Below, one piece after another: positions 1 to 5,693 of a DNA stretch of 6,026 bases. Where the stretch lies: the NCBI GenBank assembly GCA_035648415.1, contig DASRLO010000058.1, positions 1-6,026 of the forward strand. Direction: 5' to 3'. Source of the DNA: DATARH01 sp035648415. Lineage in GTDB: Bacteria > Pseudomonadota > Alphaproteobacteria > ATCC43930 > CGMCC-115725. Within the stretch, counting starts at the first letter, position 1. Every line of letters starts with the position of its first letter. A program made the position numbers and the translations under genes. The notes beneath the pieces were generated by a model. The model had not been told where the DNA came from and made no database searches. It was given only the letters and a program-made list of their open reading frames with translations.

Positions 1-1
1 C

Positions 2-151
2 GTGCGCGACGGCGGCGGCAAGGACGTCTTTATCCATGCCTCGGCGTTGCAGCGCGCGGGACTGATGAACCTCGCCGAGGGCCAGCGGGTGATCGTCGAC
101 ATCGCCGAAGGCCACAAGGGCCCCGAAGCCGTCGGCATCCAGCTCGCGTAA
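2..151 (+). CDS. Cold-shock-domain protein, C-terminal part (5' end outside window)
   Basis: The first 49 visible codons end at TAA (149-151). They read GGGKDVFIHASALQRAGL, then LAEGQRVIVDIAEGHKGPEA, then VGIQLA. This is the RNP-2-like strand (K-D-V-F-I-H), the following loop and the last two strands of a bacterial cold-shock domain, which ends in the usual KGPEAVGIQ-type strand. Such proteins are small OB-fold single-stranded RNA/DNA binders that act in the cytoplasm as RNA chaperones. Usual length is about 65-75 residues, but some alphaproteobacterial versions carry two domains, so the missing N-terminus could be short or could hold a second domain. Nothing in the visible part is damaged. 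The gene lies well outside the mobile element, consistent with ordinary chromosome. The family call is secure; the specific paralogue cannot be named. Confidence 0.93.
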   Translation: MRDGGGKDVFIHASALQRAGLMNLAEGQRVIVDIAEGHKGPEAVGIQLA

Positions 152-214
152 CGCAACCCCTGCCCCTTTCCCGCCAGACCGGATAACCTAAATACCAAGA
201 ATTCTCGACGCCAC

Positions 215-251
215 GGCTTGATCCGGGGGTCCATGGTGGGCGGCCCAAGCC
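215..251. repeat. Imperfect hairpin in the csp-MFS intergenic region
   Basis: GGCTTG (215-220) pairs with CAAGCC (246-251). After a 2-nt internal mismatch, CCG (223-225) pairs with CGG (241-243). The centre contains CCATGG. The left arm, CGGCTTGATCCGGG followed by GTCCATG, resembles short dispersed palindromic repeats that are common between genes in alphaproteobacterial genomes; that comparison is from memory. There is no T-run after the stem, so it is a poor intrinsic terminator. The rest of 152-320 shows no convincing gene or promoter. Confidence 0.4.
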
Positions 252-320
252 AAGCTATGTCAGGTCAGGCCATGACGAAATGGGATCGAGCGTACTAGAT
301 CCGGGTTCCGTAACAGTGCC

Positions 321-1565
321 ATGACCATCTCCGCGCTTGCCGCGCCGCGCTCGACCGACCGGGCGACGATCGAGACGCGCGCCTCCTGGGCCGTCTGCCT
401 GACCGCGCTCGGAATCGCCGCGGTGTCGTTCGCCGCGCCGGCGGTCACCGTCGTCGCGCTGAAGCCGATCGCCGCCGATCTCGGCGGCGCGCGCTCGGTG
501 CCGGCGCTTGCCTATTCGCTGGCCTGGCTCGGCTCGGCCTGCGGCGGTCTGATGATGGGCCGGATCGCCGAGCGGGTCGGCGTGCGCTGGACAGTGATGT
601 TCGGCGGGGCGATGGTCGCCGCCGGGCTGGCGCTGGCGAGCAGCGGCGGCCGCGCGTCGCTATTGATCGGCTACGGCGTGTTCGTCGGATTTCTCGGCAA
701 TGCCGGGATCAACGCGCCGCTTTATGTCTATGTCTCGCGCTGGTTCGACCGCCGGCGCGGCAGCGCGCTGGCGCTGTTGTCGAGCGGGCAGTCGGTCTCC
801 GCGGCGATCTGGGCGCCGGTCTTCGCCTACGCGGTCGCGCAGATCGGCTGGCGCCATACGATGCTGTGGTTCGCCGGGCTCGAGATTGCGGTCGTCCTGC
901 CCGCCGCGGCGATTATGTTCGGCCCGGCGCCGGAGCCGGTCGGCGCCGCCGCCGACGCCGGCGGCGTGCGCCCCGGCCAGACAGTGCTGGGGATGCGTCC
1001 GCGCACGGCGCTGATGGCGCTCTCCGCCGCCAGCTTCTGCTGCTGCGTGCCGATGGCGATGCCGCAGGGCCACCTCGTCGCGTTTTGCAGCGATGTCGGC
1101 ATCCCGGCGGCGCAGGGCGCGGCGATGCTGTCGGTGCTGCTCGGCTGCGCCTTTGTCAGCCGCCAGTTCTGGGGCTTCGTCGCCGACCGCATCGGCGGCC
1201 TCAATACCATCCTCGCCGGCTCGACCTGCCAAGTCGTGGCGATGGTCGGCTTCCTCGCGACCCAGAACGAGGCGGGACTCTTCGCCGTCTCGGCCGCCTT
1301 TGGTCTCGGCTTTAGCGGCATCATCCCGGCTTACGTGCTGGCGGTGCGCGAGCTGTTTCCGGCGTCCGAGGCGGCCTGGCGGGTGCCGAGCGTCCTGTTG
1401 TTCAGCGGCTCCGGCATGGCGTTCGGCGGCTGGCTCGCCGGCGCGATCTACGACTACGCCGGGTTTTACGCGATCGCCTTCGCCACCGGCATCGTCTTCA
1501 ACCTGGTGAACCTCGCGGTGATCGGCGTCCTCGTCTGGCGGCAACAGCGCCTCGCTTCGCCGTGA
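321..1565 (+). CDS. MFS transporter, 12 transmembrane helices (OFA/MCT-like)
   Basis: This 414-residue protein is almost entirely hydrophobic apart from short loops, which fits a major facilitator superfamily inner-membrane transporter of usual length. Likely helices are near residues 22-47, 61-80, 91-108, 113-137, 148-172, 178-200, 228-250, 263-283, 293-314, 318-342, 355-375 and 382-405. A hydrophilic central loop (201-226) separates the two six-helix halves. The loop 2-3 signature appears as GRIAERVGVRW (80-90) and is echoed in the second half by GFVADRIGG (285-293). WFDRRRGSALAL (141-152) before helix 5 resembles the monocarboxylate/oxalate-formate antiporter branch. Substrate cannot be inferred. 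The ATG at 321 places a short 20-residue cytoplasmic N-terminus before helix 1; its ribosome binding site is weak. No co-directional partner gene is adjacent, so it may be a single-gene unit. Confidence 0.9.
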   Translation: MTISALAAPRSTDRATIETRASWAVCLTALGIAAVSFAAPAVTVVALKPIAADLGGARSVPALAYSLAWLGSACGGLMMGRIAERVGVRWTVMFGGAMVAAGLALASSGGRASLLIGYGVFVGFLGNAGINAPLYVYVSRWFDRRRGSALALLSSGQSVSAAIWAPVFAYAVAQIGWRHTMLWFAGLEIAVVLPAAAIMFGPAPEPVGAAADAGGVRPGQTVLGMRPRTALMALSAASFCCCVPMAMPQGHLVAFCSDVGIPAAQGAAMLSVLLGCAFVSRQFWGFVADRIGGLNTILAGSTCQVVAMVGFLATQNEAGLFAVSAAFGLGFSGIIPAYVLAVRELFPASEAAWRVPSVLLFSGSGMAFGGWLAGAIYDYAGFYAIAFATGIVFNLVNLAVIGVLVWRQQRLASP

Positions 1566-1678
1566 CCGCTACTATCTCGCGTTTTAGGCAGTGTTGTGAT
1601 GCTTCCGCTCAATTTATGCTTCCGAGCGCCGCGGTAGTTACGATTTGGCAACCTGCGCGTGGACATAAGGAGCAACCC

Positions 1679-1971
1679 ATGGGAGACGTCCGCTGAGTGA
1701 AATTCTGGAGCGCGTTATCACCGCCGCCGGCCTGCGCGCGAAGATCAGGACCAAGATCCGCGGCGGCTTGAACCGGCGGAGCATATCCCTGCTCATCAAC
1801 TCTTTCGCGCCGCCCGGGATATGCAGCGACCGCGAGGACGGCACCGGGGTTCAGCGGCTGGCGGTCGAGGTCATCCCGCACCGGCAGCGCGCCGCTTTCC
1901 TGGAGGCGCTTGACCAGCTGGTCGACGATCCACCGGCCGTCGAGCCCACGATCGCCCGCCTCGTCGGCTGA
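1679..1971 (+). pseudogene. Small unknown ORF, apparently frameshifted after codon 5
   Basis: A strong Shine-Dalgarno AAGGAG (1667-1672) sits 6 nt before ATG 1679. That frame reads only M-G-D-V-R and stops at TGA 1694. The frame one base back is open from 1669 to TGA 1969-1971. It begins LSEILERVITAAGLRAKI near the stop and ends AFLEALDQLVDDPP, then AVEPTIARLVG. About seven-eighths of its third positions are G or C by hand count, so it looks truly coding, yet it has no ATG or GTG start; the first alternative is TTG 1768. The simplest reading is a ~97-residue gene broken by a one-base change near codon 5. Alternatives are a programmed frameshift, a five-codon leader peptide, or a start at TTG 1768 (67 residues). 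No family is recognised. A damaged partial copy lies at 2477-2569, on the other side of the minus-strand gene. Confidence 0.4.
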
Positions 1972-2054
1972 GAGGCGGCGCCGCGTCCCCGCCGCTTTTA
2001 ACAAGATGACGGCGGCGAAGAGGGCGCTGAGCGCGGCCCGGCGGCCGCGCCGGC

Positions 2055-2351
2055 CTATGCGGTCTCCGGCATCTCGCCTATCGCGTTCTCCAGGCATTTG
2101 GCGATCTCGGAAGCCGCGGTCGCTCGTGCGTCTAGCGTGGTCTTTTCGACGCCGGAGCAGATGATCTCGCCGTCGCCCTCGCCCAGCGAGAGGATGCTCC
2201 ATTGCCACCTGCCGGCGCCCAGCCGGCAGACGAGCGCGCGAAGCACCACCCCGTCCGAAAATGGCGCGTCCAGGATTTCAGCGGCCGCCCATCGCGGCAG
2301 ATCGGGCCGAGCGGCGCCCGCGACGCGCGGATTTGTCTCGACGATTGTCAT
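2055..2351 (-). CDS. Hypothetical protein, ~98 residues
   Basis: Read on the minus strand, the protein starts MTIVETNPRVAGAARP. It continues with a compact core containing VLRALVCRLGAGRWQWSIL (strand-like), a short loop LGEGDGEIICSG, and a helix-like tail DARATAASEIAKCLENAIGE. Third codon positions are mostly G/C, unlike the overlapping frames. Two adjacent ATGs (2352-2354 and 2349-2351) follow GTGAGAAG about 4-7 nt upstream, which supports this start over a longer in-frame extension to 2531 whose composition looks non-coding. The alternating hydrophobic segment plus C-terminal helix suggests a small soluble alpha/beta protein. I do not recognise the family and assign no function. It converges with the small broken ORF at 1679-1971 and lies just outside the element's attachment site, so it is probably chromosomal or part of an older insertion. 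Confidence 0.6.
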   Translation of the reverse strand: MTIVETNPRVAGAARPDLPRWAAAEILDAPFSDGVVLRALVCRLGAGRWQWSILSLGEGDGEIICSGVEKTTLDARATAASEIAKCLENAIGEMPETA

Positions 2352-2476
2352 CATGCAGCTTCTCACGGAGAAAACCGCAGTCTGCCAGCCGCACGGCCGC
2401 GCGTGGCGTGCAAATGGGGCAGGCGGCCATGCGCCTGGCAATGGGAACGTTTTGCGCGCCGATTGCGGGACCCTCG

Positions 2477-2569
2477 GATCGCGAGGACGGAACGAGCATC
2501 CCATCGGCCGGCGATCGGCGCCATCCCGCACCGCGACGCCCCGCCTTCCTGACTATTCGCCGACGATCC
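2477..2569 (+). repeat. Decayed, shortened copy of part of the ORF at 1679-1971
   Basis: This stretch matches 1828-1931 in the same orientation. CGCGAGGACGG (2480-2490) equals 1831-1841, CATCCCGCACCG (2522-2533) equals 1872-1883, and CGACGATCC (2561-2569) equals 1923-1931, with partial matching between. Both copies encode SDREDGT. This copy then has one extra base, loses one base after the CATCCCGCACC block, and lacks about 10 bases before the last block. It therefore cannot encode the same protein and looks like a relic. Confidence 0.5.
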
Positions 2570-2608
2570 GGAACTTGGACCGACGTCCGATTGGCCGGGA
2601 AACGGCGG

Positions 2609-2657
2609 TGGCGTCCCCGGGGTGACTCGAACACCCGACCCTCAGTTTAGGAAACTG
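2609..2657 (-). other. tRNA-Arg(CCT) 3' fragment: integrative-element attachment site
   Basis: Read on the minus strand, this is the 3' part of a tRNA. The anticodon stem-loop CAGT-TTCCTAA-ACTG (2657-2643) has anticodon CCT (Arg, AGG codon). It is followed by a short variable region, then a T-arm with stem GGGTG/CACCC closing loop TTCGAGT (2636-2620), the seven-base acceptor strand CGGGGAC (2619-2613), discriminator G (2612) and CCA (2611-2609). The 5' acceptor strand and D-arm are absent at higher coordinates, where AT-richer sequence and the integrase gene begin. A tRNA 3' half next to a tyrosine integrase gene is the classic product of site-specific integration into a tRNA gene. Chromosome therefore lies to the left and the element to the right. 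The exact crossover point and right edge of the repeat are inferred. Confidence 0.85.
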
Positions 2658-2758
2658 TGGTTTGCCGTTTCGTCTTGTTTCCTCGCGCTGCCTTAGGCCC
2701 GCTATAACAATCTCTTAATGGCCCGCGTGTTGCCGATCCTTGCGGTGAGCTTGCTTTA

Positions 2759-2780
2759 AGGGGATACCTAGGGGATACCT
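2759..2780 (+). repeat. Two tandem 11-bp repeats upstream of int (candidate arm-type sites)
   Basis: AGGGGATACCT occurs twice back to back (2759-2769 and 2770-2780), ending 25 bp before the integrase start. The integrase has an N-terminal arm-DNA-binding domain, and short direct repeats beside the core site are where such domains bind. The position between the att core and int fits that role. They could also serve as an operator by which the integrase represses its own promoter. The rest of 2658-2805 is AT-richer than the flanks, with no gene. Confidence 0.55.
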
Positions 2781-2805
2781 TAGATCACCGATCACGGGGG
2801 CAAGC

Positions 2806-4059
2806 ATGCGCGGGAAGATTACGAAGCGCTCGGTTGACGCACTGAGGCTGGCGAGTGGCGCCGAGGCGGTACTGTGGGATACCGAGGTCAAGGGCTTTGG
2901 TGTCCGCGTGCAGCGCGGCGGCGCCAAGAGCTATGTGCTGCATTACCGCATCGGCGTCGGCCGGGGCGCGCCGATCCGTAAGTTGACGATCGGCCGTCAC
3001 GGCTCGCCGTGGACGCCAGATAAGGCACGAGGCGAAGCGATACGGCTACTCGGCATGATCGAGGATGGTGCCGATCCGGGGGCGGATAAAAACGCTCGCA
3101 AGGATGCGCCGACGATTGGCGAGCTTGCCGAACGCTTTCTCGCCGAGCATGCCGAGGCCAAACGCAAAGCCAGCACCGCGCGCGAGTACCGCCGTCACCT
3201 CGAAAAGATTGTGTTGCCAGAGCTTGGCAAGCGCCGTGTCGCTGATGTTACGCGGCAGGACGTGGCAAAGCTTCACTACGCGCGCCGCGCAACCCCGATT
3301 GATGCAAATCGGATGCTCGCCTGCATGTCTACGATGTTCAACCTCGCCGAGCGATGGGGCTTGCGGCCGGATGGGTCCAATCCGTGCCGGCACGTTGATA
3401 AGTATCCACAGCACCGCCGCGAGCGCTTCCTGTCGCCGGCCGAGCTGGCACGGCTCGGTGATGCGCTCGTTGCATACGATGGCTCGCCCTACACCGTCGC
3501 CGCGGTCAAGCTGCTGGTGTTCACTGGCGCCCGGCTCGGCGAAATCCTCGGGCTGCGGTGGGAATGGATCGATTTCGAGCGCGGCGAGGCGCGGCTGCCC
3601 GACAGCAAGACCGGCGCCAAGACCTTGCATTTGCCGCCGCCCGCTCTTGCGGTGCTTGCTGGCCTGCCGCGGCTCGACGGCAACCCCTATGTCATCGCCG
3701 GCGCCAAGCCGGGCGCCGCGCTGGTCAACCTCGAAAAGCCGTGGCGGGCGATCCGCCAGTCGGCCGGACTTGACGACGTGCGGCTGCATGATCTGCGGCA
3801 CGCGTTCGCTTCCGTCGCCGCGTCGAGCGGCATGGGCTTGCCGATCATCGGCAAGATGCTCGGCCACAGCCAGCCCGCCACGACGGCGCGCTACGCGCAT
3901 CTTGCGAGCGATCCGGTGAAGGCGGCAGCCGCCGCGGTAGCCGGCAAGATCGCTGCCGCGATGAGCGGCAGCGGTGGCGAGCCCGGCAAGGATGGGGCGA
4001 CGGTGCTGCCGCTGCGCTCGGGCACTCCGCAAGCTGATAGAAGAATAACGACCTCGTAA
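2806..4059 (+). CDS. int: Tyrosine recombinase / P4-type integrase
   Basis: This 417-residue protein has the three-part layout of P4-family integrases. An N-terminal arm-binding domain spans about residues 1-95 (KITKRSVDAL, then VKGFGVRVQRGGAKSYVL, then LTIGRHG). A SAM-like core-binding helical domain covers about 102-195, and the catalytic domain about 205-385. All catalytic residues are visible: Arg243 in TGARLGE, Lys268 in DSKTGAK, His328 and Arg331 in LHDLRHAF, His354 in MLGHS, and the nucleophile Tyr363 in TARYAHL. The enzyme should therefore be active. It cuts and rejoins the attachment site, forming a 3'-phosphotyrosine intermediate, to insert and excise the element. A G-run (2796-2800) lies just before ATG 2806. 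The adjacent tRNA-Arg fragment is its likely target. The ~30-residue Gly/Ser/Arg-rich tail after residue 386 is probably flexible. Confidence 0.96.
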   Translation: MRGKITKRSVDALRLASGAEAVLWDTEVKGFGVRVQRGGAKSYVLHYRIGVGRGAPIRKLTIGRHGSPWTPDKARGEAIRLLGMIEDGADPGADKNARKDAPTIGELAERFLAEHAEAKRKASTAREYRRHLEKIVLPELGKRRVADVTRQDVAKLHYARRATPIDANRMLACMSTMFNLAERWGLRPDGSNPCRHVDKYPQHRRERFLSPAELARLGDALVAYDGSPYTVAAVKLLVFTGARLGEILGLRWEWIDFERGEARLPDSKTGAKTLHLPPPALAVLAGLPRLDGNPYVIAGAKPGAALVNLEKPWRAIRQSAGLDDVRLHDLRHAFASVAASSGMGLPIIGKMLGHSQPATTARYAHLASDPVKAAAAAVAGKIAAAMSGSGGEPGKDGATVLPLRSGTPQADRRITTS

Positions 4060-4103
4060 AGCGACACTTGACGTTTGCCGTTCGCCGCACCACGTTTCCG
4101 CTG

Positions 4104-4246
4104 GTGATACGCAGTTTCCGCAGCCGGGCGCTCATGCGCTGCAAGGCGAAGCGCGATGGACGATTCGGGTGACGGGAAACTGGCGGATCACCGTTGGCTG
4201 GGATGGCGCCGATGCCGTCGTCGTTGATTTGGAGGACTACCATTGA
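4104..4246 (+). pseudogene. higB: HigB/RelE-family toxin, internal out-of-frame deletion
   Basis: GTG 4104 begins VIRSFRSRALMRC, the typical first residues of HigB toxins (M-I-x-S-F-x-x-K-x-L). The typical end of the family, GAHALQGEARWTIRVTGNWR, then ITVGWDG, then VVVDLEDYH and TGA (4244-4246), follows in another frame. Only 143 bp remain of the usual ~280, so about 45 internal codons and the reading frame are lost. The two parts meet around GCGCTCATGCGCT (4128-4140), where the 5-mer GCGCT occurs twice. That suggests a deletion between short repeats. HigB toxins are ribosome-associated mRNA endonucleases; this remnant cannot make one. The in-frame C-terminal part has no start codon and is open only from 4049. 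TTGACG (4068-4073) is a possible leftover -35 element. The 3' end survives, perhaps because it carries the higA ribosome binding site. Confidence 0.8.
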
Positions 4247-4572
4247 CGCCAAGCACTGCTGAGGGCGAGCCGAGGACCGGGACCGGGTTGCCGGCGATGC
4301 ATCCGGGCGAACTGCTACGCGAGGAAATCTTGCCAGCGCTCGGCCGGCCGCGCGTCGAGATCGCTCGGCTTCTCGGAGTGTCGCGCCAGGCGCTACACGC
4401 GATTCTCACCGAGCGCGCCGCGGTGACGCCCGACATGGCATTGCGGCTCGGCAAACTGTGCGGCAACGGCCCCGAGTTGTGGCTTGCCTTGCAGACCCGC
4501 TACGACCTCAAACGGCTGCGCCGCGAGAAAGCCGCCGAAATCGACGCGATCCCGACCCTTCAAGCGGCGTAA
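4243..4572 (+). CDS. higA: HigA-family antitoxin (HTH_XRE), intact
   Basis: This 109-residue protein matches the HigA pattern. MHPGELLREEILPALG (19-34) is followed by a helix-turn-helix, VEIARLLGVSRQALHAIL (38-55), then TPDMALRLGKL (62-72) and the family's C-terminal ELWLALQTRYDL (78-89). Normally it binds and neutralises the HigB toxin and, through the HTH, represses the shared promoter. I chose TTG 4243 because GGAGGA (4231-4236) lies 6 nt upstream and the start overlaps the toxin stop (CATTGA), a typical coupled arrangement. ATG 4297 is an internal alternative with a poorer upstream signal. The protein looks complete although its toxin is destroyed, making it an orphan antitoxin. It may persist as a regulator, as protection against related HigB toxins, or simply have not yet decayed. 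Confidence 0.93.
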   Translation: MTPSTAEGEPRTGTGLPAMHPGELLREEILPALGRPRVEIARLLGVSRQALHAILTERAAVTPDMALRLGKLCGNGPELWLALQTRYDLKRLRREKAAEIDAIPTLQAA

Positions 4573-4608
4573 TCGGCGAGGAAGGCACGGGCAGCCAGAA
4601 AGGCCGTG

Positions 4609-5373
4609 ATGAGCGAGGCGCTGCCGCCCCAGTGGACCCGCTTGCGGGACGGCGCGCGTTTTGTCGGCGATCTTTGGCCGGCGTCCGATGAGCGTCAACG
4701 TCGCGAAATCCTGGTCAGCGCGTTGATGTCCGGCGCGGTGCGAATGCGTGCACGCTTCGCCGCGCGTCCGCGGCATCCGGACGGACGGCCGATGCTGCCC
4801 AGCCTTGAACGCAATGGCGCGCTCGGCACGACCACGCCGCTCCCCGACGCCCAAGTGTTTCTACGAACGGACCCGCGCCTAGTGACCTGGGATTTCTCCG
4901 CGGGCCGGGTCGTGATCTGCCCGATCTACGACGACAAAAGCTCTTGGGGTCTGTTCAATTTTGAACCTCACTTTCCCGGCGGGGCAACGGTTGCAACGGG
5001 CCGATTCCTCAGCGTTGAACTGGACGACATCGAATTCGATGGCAACGCGGCCAGCGCGTACATCGTCGAGAACCTGTTGCCCGATGATGCGACGCCAAAC
5101 AACAAGGCGGCGCCGCCTGATGAGTCGCGCGCTCCCGCAACGCCACAAGCCGACGGCAGCGTAATCGGGTTCCCTCATGGCACCGCCGCTTTGCGAGATG
5201 CGGTGCGCGACACTTTGGAGGAGCTGAAGACGCCGGGAAAGCACGTGCCATGGCAACAGTTTTGTGATCGGGTCCGCGCCCGGTGCAACGTGAGCACACC
5301 CCAAGTGCGGGGTTACGGCGACAAGACGATTACCCGCATCGTGAGGGCGATCGAGGCGTGTAAATCGGAGTAG
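4609..5373 (+). CDS. Hypothetical element-encoded protein, ~254 residues
   Basis: I do not recognise the family. From ATG 4609 (AAAGG at 4599-4603, 5 nt upstream; GTG 4606 is a possible start one codon earlier) three regions are visible. Residue numbers below count from GTG 4606. The N-terminal block (about 8-160) begins QWTRLRDGARFVGDLWPASD, includes the basic helix SGAVRMRARFAARPRH, and has strand-rich VTWDFSAGRVVICPIYDD and SWGLFNFEPHFPGG. A Pro/Ala/Asp-rich linker covers about 160-185. The C-terminal helical block (about 190-252) contains HVPWQQFCDRVRARC and RGYGDKTITRIVRAI, which looks like a small basic, possibly DNA-binding, domain. No signal peptide or membrane segment is seen. It starts 36 bp after higA on the same strand and is followed by the repeat array before alpA, so a role in element regulation is possible but unproven. 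Confidence 0.8.
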   Translation: MSEALPPQWTRLRDGARFVGDLWPASDERQRREILVSALMSGAVRMRARFAARPRHPDGRPMLPSLERNGALGTTTPLPDAQVFLRTDPRLVTWDFSAGRVVICPIYDDKSSWGLFNFEPHFPGGATVATGRFLSVELDDIEFDGNAASAYIVENLLPDDATPNNKAAPPDESRAPATPQADGSVIGFPHGTAALRDAVRDTLEELKTPGKHVPWQQFCDRVRARCNVSTPQVRGYGDKTITRIVRAIEACKSE

Positions 5374-5423
5374 GACAGAGCGGACAGACAGGACATTTAG
5401 GACATGTCTCACATGTCCAAATG
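5373..5423. promoter_or_regulatory. Four 9-bp GGACA direct repeats ending in a palindrome (candidate operator)
   Basis: GGACA starts at 5373, 5382, 5391 and 5400, an exact 9-bp period: GGACAGAGC, GGACAGACA, GGACATTTA, GGACATGTC. The fourth unit forms the left half of GGACATGT-CTC-ACATGTCC (5400-5418). Extended, CATTTAGGACATGT (5394-5407) pairs with ACATGTCCAAATG (5411-5423) apart from one unpaired A. The first repeat overlaps the stop codon of the upstream gene, and alpA starts 57 bp after the palindrome. There is no T-run, so it is unlikely to be an intrinsic terminator. Placement fits a control site for alpA and primase or a binding site for AlpA or a replication/excision protein; which one is inference. 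Confidence 0.6.
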
Positions 5424-5480
5424 ACAAGCGATGTAGCGGCATCAATCCTTTCGCCATCACTTCATTGAGGTTGTTGGCGA

Positions 5481-5690
5481 ATGAGCGATCTAGCGCACCG
5501 TCGGCTGCGGACCCCGGCTGCGGCCGATTACCTCGGGTATGCCGAGTCAACACTCGAAAAGAAGCGGCTCACCGGCGACGGCCCGCCGTTCATTCGGCTC
5601 GGCCGGGTCATCGTGTACGACACGCGCGACCTTGACGACTGGCTTACCGAACGGCGCGCCCGCAGTACCAGCGAACCGACCGCGGCTTGA
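5481..5690 (+). CDS. alpA: AlpA-like / excisionase-type HTH DNA-binding protein
   Basis: This 69-residue protein has the small winged-helix pattern of AlpA and MerR-like excisionases. The recognition unit is LRTPAAADYLGYAESTLEKK (9-28), followed by the turn GDGPPFIRLGRVIVYDTRDLDDWL (32-55) with the conserved GPPF, R-x-x-x-Y and DLDxWL residues. Length is typical of the family. Such proteins act as transcriptional activators of integrase genes or as recombination directionality factors that favour excision. The ATG at 5481 sits just before the fold. Its ribosome binding site is weak: GAGG at 5466-5469 is about 11 nt away. It lies between the repeat/palindrome array and the primase gene, whose frame it shares with only TGA and one codon between, so the two are probably co-expressed. 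Confidence 0.9.
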   Translation: MSDLAHRRLRTPAAADYLGYAESTLEKKRLTGDGPPFIRLGRVIVYDTRDLDDWLTERRARSTSEPTAA

Positions 5691-5693
5691 GCC

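Noticed and set aside
660..1544. Long minus-strand open frame (294 codons) opposite the MFS gene
   Set aside because: It is highly charged and low in complexity, with Arg/Asp/Ala/Glu runs that mirror the transporter's codons. The plus strand has clear transmembrane protein logic.
1614..1625. TTTATGCTTCCG, identical to a stretch of the E. coli lac promoter
   Set aside because: A 12-base match without a matching -35/-10 arrangement or downstream operator; taken as chance.
1609..2208. Minus-strand open frame of 199 codons
   Set aside because: It overlaps the better-supported 2055-2351 gene in another frame and lies opposite the biased plus-strand frame at 1693-1971. Its first half is low-complexity Arg/Asp.
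2675..2708. TTGTTT and TATAAC as a promoter for int
   Set aside because: The spacing is about 22 bp, too long for a standard sigma-70 promoter, and alphaproteobacterial promoters are hard to call by eye.
3046..4032. Long minus-strand open frame (328 codons) opposite the integrase
   Set aside because: The plus strand encodes a full integrase with all catalytic residues, so the reverse frame is a GC-rich shadow.
5394..5423. Hairpin as an intrinsic terminator of the upstream gene
   Set aside because: There is no T-run after the stem, and the stem is AT-rich at its base. The repeat phasing points to protein binding instead.
4879..5553. Minus-strand open frame of 224 codons
   Set aside because: It lies opposite the 255-residue protein and crosses the GGACA array and the alpA start. 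No recognisable motifs were seen.
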